From NCBI GenBank assembly GCA_021464245.1, contig JADCRB010000056.1:2121219-2185218 (forward strand): a stretch of 64,000 nt of DNA. The letters are read 5' to 3'. The translations under genes and the position numbers were made by a program. The notes below the pieces were generated by a model. That model was not told the DNA's origin, ran no database searches, and saw only the letters and a list, made by a program, of their open reading frames with translations. This DNA comes from Carallia brachiata. Lineage: Eukaryota > Streptophyta > Magnoliopsida > Malpighiales > Rhizophoraceae. Of the stretch, positions 42,201 to 53,148 are shown one piece after another (position 1 is the first letter of the stretch; the number at the start of each line of letters is the position of its first letter).

Positions 42201-43019
42201 TGAAAATTTTAATTTATTAAAATTCAAAATGGAGACATAGTTTATTTAAAAAAAGTTCTTAACTTAAGCGCCTACATTCTCTTCAAAAAAGATATTAATT
42301 TTTAAATTTTGTTCCGTGCGTATATTAATTATAAATATAAAATGAACAATATTTCTAAAAAGATATCAGTTTTTAAATTTAAATAAATTATTAAAATAGT
42401 GTTAATCTAAGTAGATCATATCATCTCTAACGTGAGATTAAGCACTTAACCCGTCTTTTCTTTGGGTACATCGGAGATAAGGACCATTTAAACTCTTAAA
42501 TAAGACAGCTTTATAGCATGCAGAATTTATGATGGGAAAAAAGAAAAAAGTAAGCCTTGAAAGGGTTACTAACTCCTTGATGAACAGGTTTATTAGAACA
42601 AGTTTATCACTTTAGTTAGGGTATGTTTGGTTTTTTTATTGTTGATTGTTGTTATAAATTATTGATTGTTGTTTATTGTTATTACTAATGAATAAAATAA
42701 AATAATAATAGTTAATTAAATTAACAATAATTATTACATATTAAATAATAAAATGATTTTTCTAAACATCCTATTTCTGTTTAATTATAATAGATAATCT
42801 TGTTGTCTAAAGTTAATCTAAACTAGTCTTATAAAATGTATTTATGTATTTATAAATAAAAATTTATTGAATGTATAACTTTAAGATCAACAACAATTTA
42901 TAATAGATATTATTATTTTAAAAAATATTATTTTTATTACACAAATTACTATACTCAAAAAAATATTATTAATTTTACTGTATAAATTATTATTTACATA
43001 ATAAAAATAATTTTCATTA
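39290..43019. other. Intergenic AT-rich sequence
   Basis: Contains peroxidase promoter sequence up to an unknown limit, a poly-A run at 39774-39793 and two further copies of the dispersed AT-rich repeat (40550-40640, 41390-41480). At about 42618 there is a GTATGTTTGG end resembling the transposon at 15731. No coding gene is supported. Confidence 0.4.
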
Positions 43020-43440
43020 TGAGGACCACTAATTAGTTGCAAATTTTAGTGGCTTTAAATAACTGAAAAACGACATAATAGACGAAATATATGACATTTT
43101 CTTGTATTTACAAAGAAAACATATGATATATTAAAGAGAAATATATGATTCGTCTAAACAGTCATATACTTTTGAAATTAAAAAATTTTAACTCTTAATA
43201 ACTATTCACATGACTCTTATAATTTTATTTGACATGTTATATAATTTTCTTATAATTATTCTATCATGTCATATATTTCGTTTATTCATACAGGTCGTAT
43301 ATTTCTCTTTCACATATTATATACTTTCTTTGTAAGTACAAAAAAATCATATATTTTACTTATTATATTATTTTTATAGTTACTTATAGCTACTAAATTA
43401 TACAACCAAAAAGTTTTTCTGTTTCATTATAGAGATCACT
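43020..43440. mobile_element. Miniature inverted-repeat element, family A copy 3
   Basis: The left end reads TTGCAAATTTTAGTGGC near 43036, then AATAACTGAAAAACGACATA. The reversed right end reads GTTGTATAATTTAGTAGCT, then ATAAGTAACTATAAAAATAA. Inner blocks (AGAAAACATATGATATATTA and reversed equivalents) pair for more than 100 bases. It matches the layout of 7050-7455. Confidence 0.65.
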
Positions 43441-43606
43441 CTGGTGGAGCAAGACGAAAGGTGCCCTCTAGTTTCTTAAGTTATCATTTGAACAATTTAT
43501 AAACAAAATAATATTATTTTATTATTTATTTTATGGTTCAAAAAATAAAGTTTAAATAAAATTATCTTAATATATGTGGCCTCCCTCCCCTTTGCTTGGT
43601 CCAAAT

Positions 43607-43946
43607 CTAGGATACACGGACACTTCTAAAATGGTGAGTGTCCGTGTCGGACACGACACTCACCCGACACTCTTCGGACACGTGTCGGACACTTCGAAAC
43701 GTGTCCAACAAAAAAATAAAAATAAAAAAAATTCGGACACGCGTGTCGGACACTTCTAATTCACTTGTCGGACACTTCTAATACACGTGTCTGATACTTT
43801 ATATATATTTAATATTTTAATTAGTATATTATACACATATATATTATTTACTTAAATAACGTGTCAGATACTTTTATATGTATTTAATATTTTAATTAAT
43901 ATACTATACACACATATATATTATTTACTTAAATATTTTATTATAT

Positions 43947-43979
<33 letters not shown>

Positions 43980-44248
43980 CACATACATATATAGTATTTT
44001 TTTAAAAGAATTATGAATAAAATACAAGTTACATAATAAAATATTATCATAATTATTATTATGTACTATACGTAAAAAAAATTTTAAATTTATTAAAAAT
44101 ATTTAAATTATATATATATATATAATATTTAATATATTTTATAACCGTGTCTACGCCGTATCCGTGTCCTAATTTTTTTTAAATTTCCGTGTCCCCGTAT
44201 CCGTATTGTGTCGTGTCCGTATTCCGTATCCGTATCCGTACATCTTAA
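43607..44248. mobile_element. hAT-like miniature element with GTGTCCGTATCCG arrays and 8 bp target duplication
   Basis: GTCCAAAT stands directly on both sides (43599-43606 and 44249-44256). The ends are inverted repeats: left CTAGGATACACGG, right reversed TTAAGATGTACGG. The outer parts are dense in CGGACACGTGTCGGACAC-type and CGTATCCGTATCCGTAC-type short repeats, the middle is AT-rich with (CA)n/(TA)n at 43938-43979. An 8 bp duplication is the hallmark of the hAT superfamily. It is non-coding. A degraded relative is at 63361-63957. Confidence 0.82.
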
Positions 44249-44256
44249 GTCCAAAT

Positions 44257-45275
44257 GCATCTGCTTGGCCCAAAACCCCGTGCTGCTTGCACAGTGTGGC
44301 AGCAATACCTTTTTCAGCGAAGGTAATTGTTTTATAAGTTTTAATGTACGGACGCGAGAAATTTTATCGACGGGAATTGATGTAGTTATTTTTTTTTTAT
44401 ATATTTTTTATTTTTATTGTATATTAATATTAATAATTATATATTATAAGTTGACGAGATTAAAAATTTGTAAAATTTATAATTAAATTTAAAGTATAAC
44501 AAATATATAAACATGATGCATTAAAGTTAATATATTTGCTTTGCATTCAGTCTTGTGTTTAGTAATTATTTTTTTTATTTTATTTATCAGCTGATAATGA
44601 AAATAAAAATAAAAAATAACTTAAATTTATTGTTTCAATCAATAGCAATTCGTAGGATGTGTCAGCAATGATACCTATAAAAAATTAATCAAATATCATT
44701 TTGTCTTTTTTTTTTTTTTTTAATTCTGGCAACACTAGTAACCAAACAACCTCTTAATTCGTTTATTCGGTTTACATGTTGAGCCTTTTATGGGTGTTGT
44801 TGCCTCCGCAGAATCTCTCGCGTGGCATGCACCAAAAAACAAAAGGAATCTCTAACGTACGTGGATGATGCTCGATTATTTATATTCCCCAAGCCAGATA
44901 TATGAATACGAAAATGCTTGCAGTTAGAATAAGTGAAAATTACTGACAGACGTAGTAACTTAACACTAAGTTGGTATATATTTTATATTTGTAATTCTTA
45001 CGTTTGTGTTCTTTTTTGATAAGTGGCTGGGTAATTGTTAAAGTAATTAAAGATTATAGTGCAGTGATAAATTTTAAATTTAATAATTACCATAAATTTT
45101 TACAGCAAAACACGTTCGGTCCCACTAATACTTAAGTAGTTGATCTGTCTCTTTAAGAATAGTCGAACAAGATATTAAAAATAAGAGTTATTTCGACTTT
45201 AACTTAGAAATTTAATGATTGATATATTTGTAATAATTTTTTTTTATTGTTAAAAAAGGAAAAGCGAAAACCACT
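44257..45275. other. Intergenic sequence
   Basis: AT-rich. Segment 44555-44755 has weak inverted ends (GTCTTGTGTTTAGTAATTA and, reversed, GTTGTTTGGTTACTAGTG) and may be another small element. No gene is seen. Confidence 0.35.
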
Positions 45276-45747
45276 GTTGTCAGAACCGGACCGGACCGGC
45301 CGGTCGGATCGGTTGAATCGGGAACCGACCGGTGGTCCGGGCCGGTTTCGGTAAATTTCGAAGGGTGACTCAGACCGGTCAAAACCGGAAAAAATCGGTC
45401 AAGAACCGGTAAAAACCGGTGAAAACCGGACCAGTTGGACCGGTCCAATAAAATTAAAAAATTCATAAATTACAATTTGACCCCAAATGTTATTTAAATT
45501 ATAATTTAAGCATTAACTTTAATTTAAAAGTTCAATTTAGTCTTAAATCTATAAAAAAATTTCAATTTCATCCTTAAAATTAGAAAAATTAATATTTATA
45601 TACTATTTATAAATATTATTTTTATAATTACTTTTATACACATATATATTATTAAATATCGATTTAAATACCGGTTCGACCTGTTCAACCAATTGAACCT
45701 TAATCCACTAATATTTTCGATTTAATGACCGATCCAATTCTAACAAC
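45276..45747. mobile_element. Miniature element with GTTGTYAGAA ends and CCGGTT-rich arm
   Basis: The left end is GTTGTCAGAACCGGACCGG and the reversed right end GTTGTTAGAATTGGATCGG. The left arm is packed with ACCGG/CCGGT words (45286-45445), the right arm has decayed equivalents (ACCGGTTCGACCTGTTCAAC at 45670). The centre is AT-rich. A degraded relative lies at 58755-59170. It is non-coding; open frames across it are repeat-driven. Confidence 0.7.
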
Positions 45748-47663
45748 CTTCACAAAAAAAAAAAAAAACATGAATGATTATATAACATTTCCGCACGTTA
45801 ATAAAGTAATACGTGCATGTGCATTAGGTAGGGATTAAATGGATCCTGGACAGCTGGGCCATGATAGACGTGGCTACCATCAAAAGAGCAATAGTGCTAA
45901 TTTGTATTTCTAATAAGCGAAAAAAAAAATATATAACAAACAAAAGTATAGTAATTAATTGATTATTTTGTACAATCTACCGATAAATAGTTGCAACAAA
46001 AATTATCTTATTTTTCACCATTTTTTGTTGAATAAAATAATCAGTTTATTACATAAAAAAATCGGTCAATTGTTATGCGTATAATTTATGTATGCTTTTT
46101 TTTGTGTATAAGTAACGAGACTCTTATAATAAAAAGAGGAATGTGAGATTAATTTGATGGTTCTTAAGATAAGATATTTTCGAGTACACTCTAATAATTA
46201 AGAATTTAAATTTTTATTTTTAAAATCTTGAATTTTAATCATTAGAATAAGACATAAAATTTATTAAAATGAGAAGAGTCACTTTCATTTATTGTATATT
46301 TTAAGTTTCAATGAACCCTTTAATAAAAAAAAATTAAAAATAAAGATAAACAACAGCATAGTAGCATTGAGGTAAAAGCAAAATGTCAGTATTTAAGTTG
46401 ACCCAGGGAAACTTGTTGCCCTGTAGCCCAAGTCTTTAGACTGTGGGGGACAATCCACACACATCATGGTTTGACATATTTGTCATCCGTAGTTAATTTT
46501 GGTGTAGGAAATGTTCTGTAATTGAATGCAGAGAGCCAAAATGAAGCAATCTTCGTTCAAAAAAACAAGTGAAAACTTAGGATACAGTAGTTCTTGTTGG
46601 TCCAGCAATAACCCCCAACCAGATAACGTCCCCAGAAGAAACCAGCGCTTTTGATTTTAAATCAACGACCAGTTTTACATAATATCGTTTTTTTGTTTAT
46701 AGGTAATAAATTTTTTCAGTGGAAAAATATGTAATATTATTTTTTAGTTTGATAGCCTAGCGGCTATGAGAAAATTTGAGGGCATGGAGAGGTGAGGCAC
46801 CCAGCGTGGTTGGGAAACAAATGGGCTTGTGCCCATCTGAAACAAGTGGACTCATGCTTGGGCCCAAGATATTACATAGTCCGGCCGACCAGGTCGCTGC
46901 GCTCACAAGGAAACTTGCAAGTATTAAAAAAAAAAAAAAAAAAGTCCAAAAAGCATTCCGTTGGTAGAATCCACGAGTTTAAATCCTTGTAAAGATATTT
47001 GATGGAATTAAAAGTTTGTCTGTTCCCACAGAGTAATGAGAGAAAATTTTTTATTTTTGTTAGGCATTATAGATCTTGTTCTTTTGTTGGTTCGGTATAA
47101 TGGTTCAGTTTATTAGACAATACGAATGACACAATTCTCCCTAATAAACTGTCAAATACAATCTCTATTTTTTCATCTCCAAGACTCACAAAAAAATAAA
47201 ATTCTAATACACATTGCATGCGCGTAATGAAGTTCATTTACAGTAAACGGCATGGACATCTAATTTGAGGAGCTCTGATCGATAATGTTTTGCTTAACTT
47301 CGTTGCTTGGGCTCGCTTGGCAGTACGTTCGCTCGGGTTGCGTTCCTTGGCCCACTAAGCAGACGTGTGCATGTAACCTGGTCTGAGTTTGCAGACTCTG
47401 CCCCCCAGTACGCAACACTTTGATTTTGTTTTGACTATGCCCACTAAGCATAACAGAAGTTGAAGGCTTGTACCTCAATTCCCAAGTCTAGGATTCGACC
47501 TTTAAACATAGCATTCCCTCTTTCTTGTTTTATTATTATTATTATTATTATTGTTATTGGGCCACTAGTTCTGATGGATAAAAAAAAATATATATATATC
47601 TATATCACAATGAATAGGATAAGCCAATGTTAAATCATTATAAATTATTATAAATTTTCATTT
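45748..47663. other. Intergenic sequence
   Basis: A more GC-balanced stretch at 46780-46980 and another at 47230-47520 hold short frames without family similarity. ATT trinucleotide repeats lie at about 47529-47551. No gene is supported. Confidence 0.35.
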
Positions 47664-48022
47664 GAGTTAATATCTAAAAATATCATGAACTTTTTGTAAA
47701 TTAACAAATGTAGTATCACAGTTAAAAATTCAAAATTTAGGTTTTGTAAGAATTTTCGTAGCAAATCTACCCTTTTGTCAAGCTTAATGGACAAAATACA
47801 TTATAGGTAATGACTTATCGCAATAATGTAGACCAGATGATAACATGTAATATAAAATCATGACAATTAGAATTCATATTAGTTGTAAAAATGATCATTA
47901 AGCTTGACAGCATAGTAGGTTTGTTGAAAAAAAATCCTACAAAACCTAAATCATGAATTTTTAAAAGTGATATTATATTTATCAATTTACTCAAAAGTTG
48001 TGAATTTTTTAGATATGAACCC
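47664..48022. mobile_element. Miniature inverted-repeat element, 359 bp
   Basis: The left end is GAGTTAATATCTAAAAATAT and the reversed right end GGGTTCATATCTAAAAAATT. Both arms continue with AATTTAGGTTTTGTA-type and TGTCAAGCTTAATG blocks over about 130 bases. The middle is non-coding. No clear target duplication. Confidence 0.7.
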
Positions 48023-50159
48023 TTTCCAATCTAGTCTTATTATTTATTATTTAATATTTTATTATTATATTTTCATGTCTTGTTCTATTTAAAATTCATT
48101 TATTGACATAATTTGAATTGTTTAGAATGAGAAAGTATATCTCGAGTCTTTGTTTTATTTTTATATTCAATTTCTTCAGCTCATTTACTTATCTTTTTAG
48201 AAAAAAAAATTCATATATTTTGTAGAATTAAAGTTCTTTACTCAAAATCGGATATGGTTAAAAAATAGAATGATAAAATTACTAGAAAAAAATGTTAAAA
48301 TCTTAAATAAATTCATAAACTAGAGCACTATTAAATTGAAAGAACTGGATCTTCTTACAAACAGATGAAAAGGGCAACAGTTTTTAAATGAGGGAAAATG
48401 ATTGAATCTTCTAAATATTTTGACCTTCCCGGAAAGAATTTTCAAATATGTTTTTTTTTATTATGTAAAATATAGATAGATTTGAAGATAAAGTTATTGA
48501 GATTGTTACAACATTTTCGTAGTATGGATCAATGATTTTAAAGAAAGTTTTTCCTAGCTAGATTCATAACGAGGGCCTTTGCTTTTTCTTCCCCCTTTAA
48601 TTAACTCGAACTCAAGATCTATAGTTTTGAAAATAATTTTAATATTAATTGGGCTATATTCTATCGATATAACCAAGTCTTACCGGTCAACAAAAGGATT
48701 ATTGCATATAGAGCAAAGAAAAGCTTTTGTCACCAGTAGCGGATCCATAACAATTTTTGAAAGGGAACAAAAGAAAAACAGTGAGATAACTTTAAAAATG
48801 AGCAAGGACGAAATATTTGGCAAAAAAATACAAATGAAGACTCTCAAGCTAAGATCCCGAAATCTACTTAACCATACGAAAATTTTTACACACACAGAGG
48901 TTGGGGTTTCATTAGTTGTGGTGTTACTAAATCAATTTTGGGGATCTAGGAACTACCTCCAAGTCGAATATAGAGATACAAAGCGTTAGGGTCACACATG
49001 TTTTACACTGATAACCAAATCAAATTGAGCATTTTTCACTTTAGCAATCCTAATCTATAACTATAGCCGTGCAATTAGGTGATTCTGAAGTTTAAATTTT
49101 AGACAATCTCTTTTTGATCCAATTGAAAAATAATAATAATAATAATAATATCGATCTTTTTAACGGCCCCACAATAATCTAGAATTCACCCTCAAAGAAG
49201 TAAAAACATTTCATATCACATCCGTGGCAAGTGTAAGCAGACAGGACCACAATAAGAGTGGTAAAGACAGAGGACAAATGAGTGGCTAAGGTGGGCATGG
49301 CATAAGGTAGTGGAGATGGAGACAATGGGATTCCCAATAATAATAATATCTCGGCCATAACAGTCTGATTGACATTGACCCAGATGAGGTTGAGGGGACG
49401 GACTAAGTGTCCCGGACCATGATGGTGTTACTTGTTGCTGGATAGTAAGTAGGGTACGATTCTTTGTGATGCAATCGTCTCCTGGGGACTATGTGCTTTC
49501 TGTCATGTATTCATAATGCCTTTGAGTTGATAAGGTTTTTTTTTTTTTTTAATATTTATTTTTTATTTTATATATAAGTGAATGATGTTAACTGTATTGG
49601 GGGGCCCTGACTAGATTTTTGTAATGGTCCATGTCTTTTCTTGTGGACTGTCTTTTGAATGATTTTGCATCTGTTTGGTGAAGGATGCCCTGCAAATTCA
49701 ATCATCCAAGGGAAGTATTTATTTTATTTTAGTTTATTTTTTATTTTTTTTGGCCATAACAAGTATTCTTATCTTGCTAAGAAGAAAGTGGAATGTTTAA
49801 GAAGGGAACGAGTGTTAGTTTAAAAGCTATCTTTGCCTCTTAAAGGACAGACACATGCATCAACAACAACGGAGAAAAAAAGGAAAACAATAATTTCAGA
49901 TTTCATTGAGTTTAATTACGTCATTATTATTATTATTATTATTGTTATTTGTAATTTCGTTCTATTATGCGGTTCTATTGTAAGGCGCACACACACATAT
50001 AAGGTTTAATTAAGTGATCAGTTGAGATTTATTTCGAAATGCTCTTTCATTTTATTTTTAAAAATAAGAATTTAAAAGCATTAATTCAATTTCTAATACT
50101 TCTTACATATGCTTAATATAGGATAAAAGTTGTGCGTCATACTCTGCAACTGTATAATG
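48023..50159. other. Intergenic sequence
   Basis: At 48735 the phrase AGTAGCGGATCCATAACAAT resembles the end of a common plant repeat; its partner end near 49175-49192 is weak. AAT repeats lie at 49130-49150 and ATT repeats at 49924-49942. Poly-T lies at 49535-49549. No gene is supported. Confidence 0.35.
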
Positions 50160-50400
50160 CGGTCACACGTGAGGGAGAAAATACAACTTATGCCTAATAA
50201 AATACAATCACATTGATAATTCGTATAAGAATTCTTTTTTAAGAATTTTTTTTCAAAGCAAATTTTTTTTTTTAAGTATATACCATGTGGGATCTACACT
50301 TTTAAATTATAAGATAACACTCATCTAATTTTATATTAGATTTATTTTTTTAAATTTTATGAATATAATTATATTAAATTAATGGCTGGTTTACTTTGTT
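50160..50400. mobile_element. Mobile-element copy, family C copy 2
   Basis: Shares ordered blocks with the sequence in peroxidase intron 3 (37690-37960), including CCTAATAAAATACAATCACA and ACCATGTGGGATCTACACTT. Its ends are not defined precisely. Confidence 0.55.
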
Positions 50401-51299
50401 AGTAGCGTATGACTATACTGTGCAGTATAGTGTGGCTCTAAAACGAAGCCTATATAGCTTTAATATATATGCTCAAACAATGTAAAAAGCCAAATAGTGT
50501 ATATTATTAATTTGTGTATGCTTCTGTACATGATGTGCATATATAAATAAAGTAATAAGTAAAAACAGAATAAAACGTTAAATAAAAAACATTTTTTTTC
50601 AAAAAAAAATCTTCATAGAATTTATTGTTAAAATAGTAGAAACTATAAAAAAAAATTTATATAAAATCTAAAGATTGAATACTAAAATATTTTATTTTAA
50701 TTCTTTCGTTTCCTTAAAAATTTGGGTCGAGACAAGTGACCTATAAGTTAGGTGAGGTTAACACTAAATTTCTGGATTAAGGTCAAATTGGATCAGATAA
50801 AATTAGATTATTGCAAGTGGGTTCGGGTCGAATTGTTAGACTGGATCGTATTTGAACACTTTTGCATGATTAATAGATAAACCTAAAAATGAAAAGCTGA
50901 TTAATAATTTAAAGAATGCGTGGCCTACACAGAGCTGAGAAGTTAAGTACTTGATTATTTAATTTCTCCGAGTCACCAAGGCGTGAACTATGTCAAGCTT
51001 CAATCTAAATTTACAAATGGGATAAATATCTAGCTGATCAGTTGTTCGTGTGACAAGAAAGTGCCTTATGACTAAACTCCAAAGGACAGCTAACGTTTGG
51101 ACATTATTATTTAATCCATTTAAAAAAAAATTGATATTTATATTTTAATAGTCATATTTGGTATACATATTTTAACAAACATATTTATTTCTACAATAAA
51201 ATTGATAAAATATAATACAAAAAATTAACATATAATTTTTTATCATTTCTTGTCACAAAAACAATAAGCGTTATTGTAAAAATAATAAAATTTGTTACA
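50401..51299. other. Intergenic AT-rich sequence
   Basis: No gene is found. The last 150 bases hold GTATAC- and TTGTTACAAAAAA-type words like those of family B and seem to be an older element interrupted by the insertion at 51309. Confidence 0.35.
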
Positions 51300-51308
51300 A
51301 AAAATATG

Positions 51309-51808
51309 GGATAAATATTTTTAAAGTCCTAAACCTTTAGATTTTTTTACGTTTGAGTTCTAAACCTTTTTAACATTTCATTTGAGTTCTAAATCTTTTA
51401 ATTTTTTACTATATCAGTCCTTTAAATTACGAAAAGTAGTCAATCTATTAATAAGTGAGTTTAATTTAATAAAAATCATTTAAAAAAGCTTAAATACATG
51501 AGTTAAATATTTTTTTCATCAACAAAATATGCATATTAAATATTTTTTTAATCAATAAATATATGAATTAAATAGGCAACATGTATATTTTTTTATAAAA
51601 AAGACATTCAATTCATATATTTAATCTGTTTTAAATAATTTTTTGTAAAGTTAAAATTATTTTTTAATAGATTGATCACTTTTGTTAAACAGAGTGACTA
51701 ATTTGGTAGAAAATGAAAAAGTTTAGGACTCAAATGAAATGTCAAAAAGGTTTAGGACTCAAACGTAAAAAAATCTAAAAGTTTAGGACTAAAAAAATCT
51801 TTATCCCC
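51309..51808. mobile_element. Mutator-like miniature element, 500 bp, with 9 bp target duplication
   Basis: AAAAAATAT flanks both sides (51300-51308 and 51809-51817). The left end is GGGATAAATATTTTTAAAGT and the reversed right end GGGGATAAAGATTTTTTTAG; the arms then share TCCTAAAC, GATTTTTTTACGTTTGAG, AACATTTCATTTGAG-type blocks for over 110 bases. The 9 bp duplication suggests the Mutator superfamily. There is no coding capacity. It splits what looks like an older AT-rich element. Confidence 0.82.
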
Positions 51809-51817
51809 AAAAAATAT

Positions 51818-52532
51818 ATTTATATGTATACCATATGTATACGAAAGTTCGTATACAAAACTGAGCCCTATTATTTATGCTCGAAATTGTCCAATAAGGG
51901 TTCTTCTCAAAGAAAAAAAAAAAAAAGGTCCGATAAGGGAAGTCGAATAACATGCATGTGTTTCCCCACTAACCCAACATTATATTAATCCCTCTACCAA
52001 AAGAAATAAATAAATAAATAAACAATTGCCACAAAAACATTATCTTGGTTCGAGATTCCACAACTGATCATCATCATTATTGCTGTATTATAATCCGAAA
52101 TTAGTTATGGGTGATCTTTCTATCTTCTTTCCGCCATTGTTGTTTTAAACAAGGGGACCACTGCGTAGGGGCGTGGTTGAGGGCACAAAGGGTGCGTGGT
52201 CAATTACAATAATTGGTTTTCTTGCATGTAAAAAAATTTAGTCCATTTTTTAAGAACTTAACGCACTTTAACCTATTAGCTAGATCAAGCTTTACAATCA
52301 CAGAACAAGTTGCTAATTATCGGTTCGTTAAGCGTAGTTGTATAGTCTTACTTTTTATTAAAATCTACGCATTAAAAGAAAAATTTTCCATTGTACTGGC
52401 TGCATACTACTAAACGATACAATGTAATATGTAACTTATAAACAAAATTCAAGAAAACTGATAAAAGGCCTCCCAAGGAAAAGAATTTGTATGAGAAAAA
52501 GTGAGAAATTGTCCAGGCAAAATATAAAAGTT
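51818..52532. other. Intergenic AT-rich sequence
   Basis: Begins with the far side of the older interrupted element (TATGTATACCATATGTATAC at about 51833). The rest is spacer without a supported gene. Confidence 0.35.
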
Positions 52533-52699
52533 TAATTAATCGTAAATTTTGTATAACTATATTGATATTTTGTATAAGATCAAAATAAAATGACAAGTTG
52601 TTTGTTTTTATTGTAATCAATTATAAATTTAGTATAACTAAATTAATACTTTATGCAAGATCAAAGTAAAACAAAAGGTTGTGTTTATTTTTATTGTTT
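52533..52699. repeat. Degenerate tandem repeat, period about 81-86 bp
   Basis: Both copies contain TATAACTA, a TTTATGCAAGATCAAA-like block, AAGTTG/AAGGTTG and TTTTTATTG in order. Copies: 52533-52613 and 52614-52699. Confidence 0.7.
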
Positions 52700-52944
52700 C
52701 ATATTTTATTAACGTTGTTCTACTAATTTAACAATTAATTATATTTTTATACTTTGTCCAAACAATTTTTTTAGAAAAAAATGGCTGGAGAAATCGTGCG
52801 GTGCATAGCACCCTGTATGTATTCTAATCTGAAAATTGGGTCAATGGCGCTGTTACCTTCTTCAACCTCTGCACAGTGCACATAACACAGTGCACAAATA
52901 ACAGTGAAAAAAGATGACACAGGATTGTTATAATTAGATGAGAA

Positions 52945-53148
52945 AAGGTTTATGGGTATACAAAATTAACATATAATTTGGTCATATTGTAATTGTTTAT
53001 ATTTTTTTTGTAACTATAATTATATTTTTTGCAACAAAAATTTATGTTTTATTTTTTTGTTGTAAAACATAAGTGTGTTGTTACAAAAAATATGGTCGTA
53101 ATTACAATATGACTGAATTGTATGGTAAAAATTGTATGCTCATGTAAT
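52945..53148. mobile_element. Miniature inverted-repeat element, family B copy 2 (inverted)
   Basis: Near full-length match to the reverse complement of 16291-16490: TATGGGTATACAAAATTAAC at the left, GTATGCTCATGTAA at the right, with the central TATAATTATATTTTTTG block and AAGTGTGTTGTTACAAAAAA kept. Confidence 0.75.

Noticed and set aside
43574..43759. 61-codon plus-strand frame rich in VRVGHD-like words
   Set aside because: It is encoded by the GGACACGTGTC short repeats of the hAT-like element.
45212..45466. 84-codon minus-strand frame
   Set aside because: It is made of the CCGGTT words of a miniature transposon.
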